This document shows, piece after piece, positions 1-7,982 of a stretch of 64,000 nucleotides of DNA. A program made the position numbers and the translations under genes. Under the pieces are notes generated by a model that saw only the letters and a list, made by a program, of their open reading frames with translations, was not told the origin of the DNA and ran no database searches. Source of the stretch: Brevifilum sp029548365 (GTDB taxonomy: Bacteria > Chloroflexota > Anaerolineae > Anaerolineales > Anaerolineaceae); contig DAOSSA010000002.1 of the NCBI GenBank assembly GCA_035376985.1, positions 154,804 through 218,803 on the forward strand, read 5' to 3'. Each line of letters starts with the position of its first letter. Within the stretch, counting starts at the first letter, position 1.

Positions 1-1
1 A

Positions 2-226
2 TTAAATGAAGTCTACTTGCACCTGATTTTTGATGGACGCAGTACAGAACCCGGCAGTGCACCCTTAATGCTAAAAAAATTGGATGACGAACTGCGCAGG
101 ATTGGATTGGGTCAAATTGTTACCGGGGTTGGGCGAGGGCTGGCGCTTGACCGGGATGGCAATTATGGTAAGGTGCAGATGGCTTATGAAGCCATGGTCA
201 ATGGGATTGGGACGGTATATGCCTGA
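2..226 (+). CDS. iPGM-type phosphoglycerate mutase N-terminal (phosphotransferase) domain, 3' end only
   Basis: The reading frame is open from the window edge, so the 5' part lies outside. The visible 74 residues resemble the phosphotransferase insert of cofactor-independent phosphoglycerate mutase: a LIFDGRSTEPGSA stretch (family form HxFxDGRDTxPxSA) and a GRGLALDRDGNYGKVQMAYE stretch (family form GRYYAMDRDxRWxRVxxAY). In GpmI this insert is followed by about 300 more residues of phosphatase domain. Here the frame stops straight after it, and the TGA overlaps the ATG of the next gene. The protein is therefore either a stand-alone domain or a deletion product held in an operon. The tight coupling favours a natural end. 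Domain identity is fairly sure; function is not, because the upstream half is unseen. Confidence 0.6.
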   Translation, partial: LNEVYLHLIFDGRSTEPGSAPLMLKKLDDELRRIGLGQIVTGVGRGLALDRDGNYGKVQMAYEAMVNGIGTVYA

Positions 227-1419
227 TGGTGAGTGCGATGAATCTTGAAGATCAAGAAAAATTTTCAGAAACGCTTTATCAACGAATGGGAGACATTTAC
301 CCCGGGGTTAAAACCCTAGCGTTATATGAATTCCAATATTGCCTGAATAACCTGATTCCCGGCGATGGATGGGGCAGCGTGGAATTATCACCCACCTCTG
401 CCGTTGAAGCGCAGATCGAGGACCTGAACTTTTACAAGAAGATCGAATTTAAGCCGGTTAAGCATGGCAGCATTCAGCTCGATAGGCAGGTATTGCACTT
501 AACCCGGATGCTGCTGGTTGGGCTGGCGCTGGGCGATTATTTACCCGATTGGGTCAATCAGAATTTCTATTTTGATCTTCGTGCCTTTGTCTTTTTTGCG
601 CGCTCGGTCAATTACCTTCCGGAGCTGAAAGACCGCTTTGGTGGGCAACCCTTTCTGCAATTTGAACAAAAACAACACGCGTTGGAAGTTTTGCACGAGA
701 TCGGTTATCGAGAATTCAGCCGTGCGAACAAAGACGTTGACACCGCTTTGATGGAAATTGTGGAGACGTTCACGCGGCAGCTTTCGCCTCCGCTGTTCTT
801 AACCATAATCGGCCCAACAGGTGCAGGCAAAACAGAGATCATCTCCCGCATTCGAGAGCATCTGTCAGCCAAAGGCTTGCACGTGGAGACGATCGAAATG
901 GACAATTTTTACAAAGACGGCGCTTTTCGTGAGGGAAAAAAGCTTGACAAGAACTTGATCCATTACGATCTTTTTATCAAAGCCATGCAGGCGATTCGTG
1001 CAGGAAAGTCAGCAGAAATTCCCAGGTATGATTTTCTAAACACGACATCCTCCCATGATCTCAACAGTCAACTCAGACCCGGGAAGCAATCGCTTACCAT
1101 CCACCCGGCGGACATCATCTTTTTAGAAGGAAATTATCCGTTCCATGAGGATGAGGTTGCTGAGCTGGTGGGGATGAAGATTGTTTATATGACCCATGAT
1201 GACATTCGGTTAAAACGCAAATGGCGCAGAGATATTGATTTGCGCAAAAAATACGATTCGACCTATTTTGTCAACCGCTATTTTCGCACCCAGTTTATCC
1301 GCGCCGTTGAACTGTATCTTCCGTTGACGCAAGCCTGTGACCTGTTCATTGACACGAGCCAAGCTGCTGTGTGGGTACTGCCTGAACATCAATCCATGCT
1401 GGCCGGTATTCGGAAATAG
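226..1419 (+). CDS. Uridine kinase/phosphoribulokinase-like P-loop protein, copy 1
   Basis: This 397-residue protein has an N-terminal half of about 185 residues with no family I recognise. A P-loop kinase half of the uridine kinase/PRK type follows: Walker A GPTGAGKT at residues 196-203, then a substrate-side stretch VETIEMDNFYKDG and an IIFLEGNYPF strand (the URK 'EG' position). The basic segment DIRLKRKWRRDIDLRKKY may form the lid. It is a paralogue of the protein at 2629-3819 across its full length. ATG at 226 overlaps the upstream stop (TGATG), so translation is probably coupled; ATG at 238 is an alternative start. With ApgM between the two copies, phosphorylation of a small glycerate- or nucleoside-like compound is conceivable, but the substrate is unknown. 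Confidence 0.65.
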   Translation: MVSAMNLEDQEKFSETLYQRMGDIYPGVKTLALYEFQYCLNNLIPGDGWGSVELSPTSAVEAQIEDLNFYKKIEFKPVKHGSIQLDRQVLHLTRMLLVGLALGDYLPDWVNQNFYFDLRAFVFFARSVNYLPELKDRFGGQPFLQFEQKQHALEVLHEIGYREFSRANKDVDTALMEIVETFTRQLSPPLFLTIIGPTGAGKTEIISRIREHLSAKGLHVETIEMDNFYKDGAFREGKKLDKNLIHYDLFIKAMQAIRAGKSAEIPRYDFLNTTSSHDLNSQLRPGKQSLTIHPADIIFLEGNYPFHEDEVAELVGMKIVYMTHDDIRLKRKWRRDIDLRKKYDSTYFVNRYFRTQFIRAVELYLPLTQACDLFIDTSQAAVWVLPEHQSMLAGIRK

Positions 1420-1422
1420 AAG

Positions 1423-2625
1423 ATGAAAAGCTTTTATCAGGATTTGAACCGGAAAAATACCACCAAGATTGTCCTGATCGTTTTAGATGGGTTGGGCGGT
1501 TTGCCGCGCTTCCCGGGTGGGAAAACCGAACTTGAACAAGCCCATACGCCCAATTTGGATGAATTGGCTGAGCGCTCTTCCCTTGGGCTGACGGTCCCCC
1601 TTGCCCCGGGCGTTACCGTCGGCAGCGGCCCTGGACACCTGGCCATATTTGGATATGACCCGCTTGAAAATGCAATTGGGCGCGGCGCTTTGGAAGCGTT
1701 GGGCGTCGATTTTGCCCTGGGATCAGATGATATTGCTGCCCGGGGAAATTTTTGCACACTGGATAAAGATGGCACCATCCTGGATCGACGGGCAGGTCGG
1801 TTAGCCAGTGAGAAAAGTGCCAGGCTGGTTGAGCGCCTGCGAGAAATCGAGATTCCAGGGGTGGAAATTTTCATTGAACTGGTCAAAGAACATCGTTTTG
1901 TTTTCGTCATGCGCAAAGCCGGGCTGGGCGCTAACCTGAGCGGTTCGGATCCGCTAATCACAGGTGTCCATCCCTTAGCGGTCAGGGCGCTGACGGAGGA
2001 TTCGGAACAGGCGGCTGAATTGGTCAATGCATTCATTGCTCGAGCGCACCAGGTGTTAGAGGACGAACAACCCGCTAATGGAATCATGCTACGTGGATTC
2101 GCACTGACGCCGGTTATCCCTTCTTTTAAAGAAAGGTTTGGTGTAAATGCAGCAGCCATTGCCGTCAATGGCATGTATCGCGGCGTCGCACGGCTGGCAG
2201 GCATGCAGGTGCTGGATGTAAACGGAATCAGCCTGGCGGATGAATTCTCGACGCTTGAGGCAGCCTGGGATGCCTTCGACTTTTTCTACCTTCATTTTAA
2301 AAAGACGGATACCTGTGGCGAAGCCGGTGACTTTGACGGTAAAGTGCGAGCTATTGAAGAATTCGATCTTTTACTCCCCCGGCTGCTGGCTTTGAATCCG
2401 GATGTGGTGCTGATTGGAGGCGATCACTCTTCGCCGGCAGTAATGAAATCGCACTCCTGGCACCCGGTGCCGCTGCTTTTGTATGCTGCTAACTGCCGGC
2501 CGGATGGCAGGCGTGAATTTGGTGAACGCGCCTGTGCTGCAGGCAGCCTGGGAACCATTCCCGCAGTGCAGGTGATGCCCCTGGCAATCGCCCATGCTGA
2601 CCGTTTTGAGAAATTTGGAGCCTGA
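1423..2625 (+). CDS. apgM: 2,3-bisphosphoglycerate-independent phosphoglycerate mutase, archaeal (ApgM) type
   Basis: ApgM enzymes interconvert 3- and 2-phosphoglycerate in glycolysis and belong to the alkaline phosphatase superfamily. The 400 residues fit the family length. Visible landmarks are the N-terminal metal strand IVLIVLDGLGGLP, the HTPNLDELA segment, the GSGPGHLAIFGYDP segment with the conserved Ser near residue 68, and the C-terminal metal site GGDHSSP followed by HSWHPVPLLL. It starts 3 nt after the upstream kinase-like gene and ends 3 nt before the second kinase-like gene, so the block is surely co-transcribed. This ApgM differs in type from the GpmI-like domain at the window start. 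Bacterial ApgM homologues are common; whether this copy is the glycolytic enzyme or serves the neighbouring kinases cannot be told. Confidence 0.85.
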   Translation: MKSFYQDLNRKNTTKIVLIVLDGLGGLPRFPGGKTELEQAHTPNLDELAERSSLGLTVPLAPGVTVGSGPGHLAIFGYDPLENAIGRGALEALGVDFALGSDDIAARGNFCTLDKDGTILDRRAGRLASEKSARLVERLREIEIPGVEIFIELVKEHRFVFVMRKAGLGANLSGSDPLITGVHPLAVRALTEDSEQAAELVNAFIARAHQVLEDEQPANGIMLRGFALTPVIPSFKERFGVNAAAIAVNGMYRGVARLAGMQVLDVNGISLADEFSTLEAAWDAFDFFYLHFKKTDTCGEAGDFDGKVRAIEEFDLLLPRLLALNPDVVLIGGDHSSPAVMKSHSWHPVPLLLYAANCRPDGRREFGERACAAGSLGTIPAVQVMPLAIAHADRFEKFGA

Positions 2626-2628
2626 GTT

Positions 2629-3819
2629 ATGGACAATCAACACACCGATCAATCCTTTGTTGACCTTCTTTATCAACGCATGCTGGCTGTCAACGCTGCT
2701 ATTGCTGAAATGGAAGTTTTCGAGTTCGGCTATGGACTTGAAACCCTGGAGCCTGAGGGTGGATGGCAGTCGGTAGCCCGGGAACCATGTGTTGATATCG
2801 AGCGCAGGATCAAGGACAGCGCATTTTTTCACAGTATTGCACTCAGGCCCATGGTGGATGGAAAACCAGTTATGGACGCGCAGGTGCGCGCCCTGACCCA
2901 AACCCTGATGGCTGGACTGGTAACTGGATTTTATACCCCCGAATGGGTTCGGCAGCATTTTACTTTTGATGTTCGTGGGTTTTACTTTTTTGTGCGGACC
3001 CATCATTACACGGATGAGATCATATCTCGCCTGGGTGGCGCGCCTTATCGGCAATTTGAGCCCAAACAGAAGTTGTTTGAAGCACGACACGCGGTCAACT
3101 ACAGGGAATTTATGGAAGCCAATGCCGATATTGATCGTTGTTTTATGGACCTGGTGATGACATTGGTGGACATTTTAGGTCGACCGGTCATCATTGCGAT
3201 TGCCGGGCAGACTGGCGCTGGCAAAACTGAAATCACTGCGCGATTAACCGAGTATTTTGTCTCTGCGGGACAGCGGGTGACAACGGTTGAAATCGATCAT
3301 TTCTTGCTGGACAGGGACTATCGCGAAGCACGGGGCATCGACTCCCTTGGAATGAAAGCCCTGCACGGTGAGCTGTTTAAAGCCTGTTTGCAGGAGGTTC
3401 TACTGGGCAGAAGTGTCAACACGCCGAGCTATGATTTTATTTCAGCTATGTCCAGTCATGACGAAATGGGAAGACGCAGACCCGGGTCTCAGGAACAGGT
3501 CATTGAGCCCGCTGAAATCATCTTTATGGAAGGGAATTTCCCTTTTATTGATGCTGAAGTCGCCAAACTGATTGGGATTAAAGCCATGTACCTGACCGAT
3601 GATGATATCAGGCTGAAGCGCAAGTGGCGGAGAGATATGGACTATCGCAAGAAATATGAAAGGACTTATTTCTTGAACCGCTATTTTAGAGAACAATTTA
3701 TCATGCTGGAACAGGTTTACCGTCCGCAAATGGCCCATTGCGATCTACTGGTTGACACAACAGCAGCAACCCTGTGGGCGATTCCTGCTATACAAAACAA
3801 GCTAAATGGCAGAATTTAA
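2629..3819 (+). CDS. Uridine kinase/phosphoribulokinase-like P-loop protein, copy 2
   Basis: This 396-residue paralogue of the 226-1419 protein has the same plan: an unrecognised N-terminal half, then a P-loop kinase half. Walker A is GQTGAGKT at residues 193-200. Shared landmarks are EIDHFLLDRDYRE, IIFMEGNFPF and the basic DDIRLKRKWRRDMDYRKKY stretch, nearly identical to copy 1. ATG at 2629 lies 3 nt after the apgM stop. Retention of every nucleotide-binding landmark in both copies suggests both are active, perhaps on related substrates or as a heteromer. No standard uridine kinase carries such a long N-terminal extension, so I do not assign a substrate. Confidence 0.65.
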   Translation: MDNQHTDQSFVDLLYQRMLAVNAAIAEMEVFEFGYGLETLEPEGGWQSVAREPCVDIERRIKDSAFFHSIALRPMVDGKPVMDAQVRALTQTLMAGLVTGFYTPEWVRQHFTFDVRGFYFFVRTHHYTDEIISRLGGAPYRQFEPKQKLFEARHAVNYREFMEANADIDRCFMDLVMTLVDILGRPVIIAIAGQTGAGKTEITARLTEYFVSAGQRVTTVEIDHFLLDRDYREARGIDSLGMKALHGELFKACLQEVLLGRSVNTPSYDFISAMSSHDEMGRRRPGSQEQVIEPAEIIFMEGNFPFIDAEVAKLIGIKAMYLTDDDIRLKRKWRRDMDYRKKYERTYFLNRYFREQFIMLEQVYRPQMAHCDLLVDTTAATLWAIPAIQNKLNGRI

Positions 3820-3840
3820 CCTTAAAAAATGAAAATGGAC

Positions 3841-3870
3841 TTGCAAGAAACTTGGCAATTGGTGTATACT
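3841..3870 (+). promoter_or_regulatory. Sigma-70-type promoter for the RpiR regulator gene
   Basis: A -35-like TTGCAA (3841-3846) and a -10 TATACT (3865-3870) are separated by 18 nt. They sit about 80 nt upstream of the regulator start. A GAAATTTC palindrome at 3886-3893 falls just downstream, where a repressor would block transcription. The promoter call rests on matches to consensus only. Confidence 0.5.
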
Positions 3871-3947
3871 ATCACAAATGCAAGAGAAATTTCACAAACC
3901 GAATAAATGTTGGGTTCACGAAACTAAATTTTTCTTGAGGAGATAAG

Positions 3948-4835
3948 ATGAATAAAGCCAATGGTGCGCAGGGCTTTAATCTCAATCAATTAATAAGTGA
4001 TCGTTATTCTGAGCTCACGAAGAGCGAAAAAATTATAGCTAACTTCATCAGGAAGAACCAGGAGGAGGCAGCCTTCCTCTCTGCGGGGGAAATTTCAGAA
4101 CGCTTGAATCTAAGTGAAGCCACCATTGTGCGATTTGCGCGTAAACTTGATTTTGAAAGTTTCCCTGCCATGCGGGCTGCACTGCAGGATAACTTTCGCC
4201 GACGTGTGACTCACTCTTCCCGCCTGCGTGACCGATTGCAGGATATGGTCTCTGACGGCGACATCCTGGAACGGTTGACGGCGACGGAAATTGATTATCT
4301 TTCGCAGGCAGTTCTTTCCATCGACAGAAATGAAATGAAACAGGCTGTTGACCTGCTGCGTCAGCATCAACGGATTTTTGTGTTTGGTTTAGGGCCATCG
4401 ATTCCCCTGGTTGGCTTGATGGAGTTGCGTTTACGGCGTTTTGGTAAGGACATCATTCCACTCATCAGCTCGGGCCGCGAATTAATTGAATCCCTGATTA
4501 CTTTACAATCAACCGACCTGGTTTTTGTGATCTGCTTTTTTGATCAAAACCCGGCTTTGCAGTTGTTGTTAGATTACAGTCGGCAGGCCGGCTGCAAGAC
4601 CATCATAGTGACCGATACGTTGGGATCTATTTTGGATGACTGCGTGGATGTGGTCCTGGCAGCACAACGGGGCCCTGTGGGTGAATTTCACTCCCTGGTT
4701 GTGCCGATGACTGTAATCAACGCCCTGCTGCTCACTTATGCCAGTGAAGAGCAGGATCAGATTATGCCTTTGTTGGATAAACTGGATGCGTTACGTGAAA
4801 AACTAAATCGCTTTACCAGTAAACGTAATGGATAA
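3948..4835 (+). CDS. RpiR/HexR-family transcriptional regulator (HTH plus SIS domain)
   Basis: The 295 residues show the two family domains. An N-terminal helix-turn-helix of the HTH_6 type covers about residues 10-85, with LTKSEKIIANFI and LSEATIVRFARKLDFESFP. A C-terminal SIS domain covers about 130-270, with IFVFGLGPS and CKTIIVTDT. RpiR proteins sense phosphorylated sugars through the SIS fold and control sugar-phosphate catabolism. GAGGAGAT precedes the ATG. The gene leads the ABC transporter, HAD, PfkB and MBL genes up to 16025, so it is the likely local regulator. The SIS ligand suggests that a sugar phosphate is the inducer, which is inference from the family. Confidence 0.85.
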   Translation: MNKANGAQGFNLNQLISDRYSELTKSEKIIANFIRKNQEEAAFLSAGEISERLNLSEATIVRFARKLDFESFPAMRAALQDNFRRRVTHSSRLRDRLQDMVSDGDILERLTATEIDYLSQAVLSIDRNEMKQAVDLLRQHQRIFVFGLGPSIPLVGLMELRLRRFGKDIIPLISSGRELIESLITLQSTDLVFVICFFDQNPALQLLLDYSRQAGCKTIIVTDTLGSILDDCVDVVLAAQRGPVGEFHSLVVPMTVINALLLTYASEEQDQIMPLLDKLDALREKLNRFTSKRNG

Positions 4836-4872
4836 TTATGTTGATTTTTAACCACTTTATTTCATTCTTTAA

Positions 4873-4895
4873 TCATCTCTCAGACGTCGAGATGA
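4873..4895. promoter_or_regulatory. Inverted repeat upstream of the transporter operon, candidate RpiR operator
   Basis: TCATCTC (4873-4879) and GAGATGA (4889-4895) form a 7-bp inverted repeat with a 9-nt spacer that contains GACGTC. It lies in the 94-nt gap between the regulator and the permease gene, 35 nt before the permease ATG. The position suits regulation by the adjacent regulator, but no promoter element is clear here. Confidence 0.3.
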
Positions 4896-4929
4896 AATCT
4901 TTAATTAACATAGCAAGGAGCTTACCCTA

Positions 4930-6771
4930 ATGTCAACTTATTCTCTGGCCGAAGCACAGGATTCATTATGGTTAGCTAGACTGCGGCGGTTTTTCCGCTG
5001 GCTGACAACGCCGTACGTATTTTTGTCTTTGATCATGGTTGTGGTGATGTTCTATTTGGTGATCATTCCGCTCTGGTCCATGTTCGTGACAACGATCACT
5101 GTGTCGGAACTTGATTTACGCGTCATTCCGGAAGCTTCTCTTGGAGATATGACCTCGTATCACTGGAGACGGATGCTGATCGGGCAAATCGCGAAGATCA
5201 TGACTTATGAACCCCTGGTCAACTCCCTGGTGATCTCCCTGGGAGCCACCTTTCTGGCGCTCATTATGGGCGGAGGTATGGCCTGGCTGGTCGTACGCAC
5301 GGATATACCTGGAAAAGAAATTATTCACATGCTGGCTACGGTGCCCTATATTATGCCCTCGTGGACAATATCCCTGGCCTGGAAAGTGATTTTCAAAAGC
5401 ACGTCGGTATCAGGGGGAGTGCCCGGTTTGCTTCAATTCTTTACCGGAATAGCGCCGCCAATCTGGTTATCAAACGGCGCTTTACCGATCATCATTGCCT
5501 GCGGTCTGCATTACTATACCTTTTACTTCTTGTTCGTATCTGCAGCTTTGCTTTCAATCGATTCATCCCTGGAAGAAGCAGGTGATCTGGCTGGAGCCAG
5601 TCGTGGACGCATCTTGAGAAAGATCACCTTCCCATTGGTACTGCCAGCAATTGCCTCGGGTTTCATCATGACCTTTTCAAAAACCATGGGAACTTTTGGA
5701 GGCCCCAACGTTCTGGGTGTTCCTGTCGGATATTATACGCTCTCGACCATGTTACGCTCGAATATGGGGATTGGAAATTATGGCGATGGCTTCGTGACTG
5801 CTATAGTGCTAATCCTGTTTTCAATGACGACGGTTATGATCAATCAAAAGCTAATTGGGACACGTCGCAGTTATGAAACTATTGGCGGGCGTGGTTTTAT
5901 GGCGCAGAAAATGAAATTGCGCGGCTGGCGCCCGGTATTTATCGTGTTGATTGTGATCGTTCAGTTTTCCATCGCCATCTTGCCCCTGGCTGTTTTAATC
6001 TACAGCACGTTTATGTTAAGGTCTGGAAATTACAGTCTGAGCAACTTCACCCTGCACCACTGGATTGGACAAAGTGATTTGAGTATTAACCAAGGCGACC
6101 CCGGCATTTTACTTAATAAGGCAATCTACCGGGCGGCCTGGAATTCAATCCGCCTTTCTTTGTGGGCATCTTTCATCGGCGGGGTTATCGGGGTGATCCT
6201 CGGTTATGCCATTGTTAAAGGACGCGGGACACGCCTTTCAAAAATTGTGGAACAGCTTGCTTTTATTCCCTATTTGATTCCGGGCATTGCTTTTGGGGCG
6301 GTTTATATCTCGATGTTCACAAAAAGCTTTTTTGGTTTACCTCCATTATATGGTACTTTTGCCCTGCTGGTGGTGGTCTCGGTTGCCAAACATATTCCCC
6401 ACTCCTCACGGACAGGTGTATCATCCATGATGCAAGTCGGCTCGGAGTTGGAAGAGGCAGCAGCCATTTCAGGAGCGAATGCCTGGCAGAGATTCAAACG
6501 CATCATCTTTCCGCTGACCAGCCCAGGGTTTGTCTCGGCATTCCTGCTGAATTTCATCACCACCATGCGTGAACTATCATTGATTATCCTGTTAGTGACG
6601 CCTGCTACAGCTGTGCTCTCCAGCATGACTATGCGTTATATTGAGAATGGAAACGAACAGCAAGCCAACGCTGTCATCATTGTCTTAATTGTTTTAGTAC
6701 TGATTGGAAATGCAATCATCAGCCGTTTCAGGGGTGGCAGCCTGAAAAAAGGTCTCGAATCATCAAAATAA
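4930..6771 (+). CDS. ABC transporter permease, fused two-domain ferric/sugar-phosphate type
   Basis: This 613-residue integral membrane protein carries two BPD_transp_1 permease domains in one chain, with about twelve hydrophobic segments. Each half has the EAA loop that contacts the ATPase: EEAGDLAGASRGRI near residue 215 and EEAAAISGANAWQRF near residue 508. Such fused permeases are typical of the ferric-type importers (FbpB, ThiP) and of the AfuB hexose-phosphate permease. An AAGGAG site lies before the ATG at 4930. The ATPase gene starts 10 nt downstream and the binding protein follows, giving a complete importer. Substrate cannot be read from the permease alone; the HAD, PfkB and RpiR neighbours point to a phosphorylated organic compound rather than iron. 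Confidence 0.85.
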   Translation: MSTYSLAEAQDSLWLARLRRFFRWLTTPYVFLSLIMVVVMFYLVIIPLWSMFVTTITVSELDLRVIPEASLGDMTSYHWRRMLIGQIAKIMTYEPLVNSLVISLGATFLALIMGGGMAWLVVRTDIPGKEIIHMLATVPYIMPSWTISLAWKVIFKSTSVSGGVPGLLQFFTGIAPPIWLSNGALPIIIACGLHYYTFYFLFVSAALLSIDSSLEEAGDLAGASRGRILRKITFPLVLPAIASGFIMTFSKTMGTFGGPNVLGVPVGYYTLSTMLRSNMGIGNYGDGFVTAIVLILFSMTTVMINQKLIGTRRSYETIGGRGFMAQKMKLRGWRPVFIVLIVIVQFSIAILPLAVLIYSTFMLRSGNYSLSNFTLHHWIGQSDLSINQGDPGILLNKAIYRAAWNSIRLSLWASFIGGVIGVILGYAIVKGRGTRLSKIVEQLAFIPYLIPGIAFGAVYISMFTKSFFGLPPLYGTFALLVVVSVAKHIPHSSRTGVSSMMQVGSELEEAAAISGANAWQRFKRIIFPLTSPGFVSAFLLNFITTMRELSLIILLVTPATAVLSSMTMRYIENGNEQQANAVIIVLIVLVLIGNAIISRFRGGSLKKGLESSK

Positions 6772-6781
6772 AGAGGAGCTC

Positions 6782-7870
6782 ATGCCTAAACCAACCATCA
6801 TTATTGAAAATGTCACAAAAACCTTTGGCGATGTCGTCGCGGTCGATGACCTCAGCCTGGAAATTGACTCCGGCCAATTCATAACTTTGTTGGGACCTTC
6901 CGGTTGTGGGAAAACAACGCTGTTGCGCTGCATTTCCGGCCTGGAAGAACCAGACAATGGTGAAATCGTCATAGCGGATAAAATTGTTTTTTCGCGTAAA
7001 AAAGGAATCTCGCTGCCGCCTGGTCAACGTGACCTGGGGTTGGTGTTCCAGAACTATGCTCTGTGGCCGCATATGACCGTCTACAAAAATATTACCTTTG
7101 CCCTTGAAATCCAGAAGATGTCAAAGGAAGATATGGATCAACGCGTCAAGGAATCGTTGGCACAAGTACAAATGGATGGATATGAAGAACGCTACCCGCG
7201 AGAGATGAGTGGCGGTCAGCAGCAGCGAATTGCCCTGGCGCGTATGCTGGCTTACCGACCGAGTGTATTTCTGCTTGATGAACCGCTCTCAAACCTGGAT
7301 GCCCGCCTGCGAATTGACATGCGCACGGAACTCAAACGCCTGCATCACGATTCTAAAGCAACAACGGTTTACGTAACGCATGACCAGCTTGAAGCGATGA
7401 CCATGTCGACGAAAATTGCTGTCATGAAACTGGGTGTGGTTCAGCAATTTGACACACCCAATCAGGTTTACCATTATCCCTCGAAGCTTTTCGTTGCAGA
7501 TTTCATTGGCAATCCAAAAATCAACCTGCTTGAGGGCCGAGTTTCAGGTAAGGACCTGGTTCAGGTCGGAAAATTTCATGTGCCGGTTAACACCAAAGAC
7601 GCCAGTGGCGAAGTGGTGCTGGGTATTCGCCCGGAGGATATTGAAATCAGCCTTGAACCTGTTGAGCATGGTGAAGAATTTATCGCTTATTCGGTTTTGC
7701 CTTCCGGGGCAGATACAACAATTATTGCCCGCCAGGGAGAATTTGAGCTTTCTGTGAAAGAGATTGGCGTCAGCAGTATTGAAATGGATCAAAAAATATG
7801 GTTATGTTTCAGAAAGGATACCATTAACCTCTATGACAAACAGACAGAGAATTTGATCAATGCCGGGTAA
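6782..7870 (+). CDS. ABC transporter ATP-binding protein (PotA/FbpC/AfuC type)
   Basis: The 362 residues form an ABC ATPase with a C-terminal TOBE-like extension. Walker A is GPSGCGKTT (about 38-46), the Q-loop is LVFQNYALWPHM, the signature is MSGGQQQRIALAR (about 142-154), and Walker B is VFLLDEPLSNLD (about 161-172). The H-loop is VTHDQLEAM. The residues after about 235 (PSKLFVADFIGNPKINLL, VLGIRPEDIEI) match the regulatory domain of the PotA/MalK/FbpC group. AGAGGAG precedes the ATG at 6782. The protein powers the permease encoded immediately upstream. Confidence 0.9.
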   Translation: MPKPTIIIENVTKTFGDVVAVDDLSLEIDSGQFITLLGPSGCGKTTLLRCISGLEEPDNGEIVIADKIVFSRKKGISLPPGQRDLGLVFQNYALWPHMTVYKNITFALEIQKMSKEDMDQRVKESLAQVQMDGYEERYPREMSGGQQQRIALARMLAYRPSVFLLDEPLSNLDARLRIDMRTELKRLHHDSKATTVYVTHDQLEAMTMSTKIAVMKLGVVQQFDTPNQVYHYPSKLFVADFIGNPKINLLEGRVSGKDLVQVGKFHVPVNTKDASGEVVLGIRPEDIEISLEPVEHGEEFIAYSVLPSGADTTIIARQGEFELSVKEIGVSSIEMDQKIWLCFRKDTINLYDKQTENLINAG

Positions 7871-7910
7871 GCTTTTATCACCAATGGTAATTATTAACGA
7901 ATGGAGGTGA

Positions 7911-7964
7911 ATGGGATTAAATCAATATGCAATCAAGTTGTCTACAAAAAATCGATCCAAATAA
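7911..7964 (+). other. Possible 17-codon leader ORF before the binding-protein gene
   Basis: GGAGGT sits 2 nt before an ATG at 7911 that opens a 17-codon frame ending TAA at 7964, 18 nt before the binding-protein ATG. The Shine-Dalgarno is strong but its spacing is short. It may be a translated leader, or just a chance ATG in a purine-rich gap. Confidence 0.2.
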
Positions 7965-7982
7965 AATAAGGAGGCACATCCG

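Noticed and set aside
1437..2204. Leftward 255-codon open frame antisense to apgM
   Set aside because: It mirrors the ApgM codons and has a Ser/Pro/Arg-rich composition typical of antisense shadows.
2371..3090. Leftward 239-codon open frame across the apgM/kinase junction
   Set aside because: It overlaps two well-supported genes and shows no recognisable domain.
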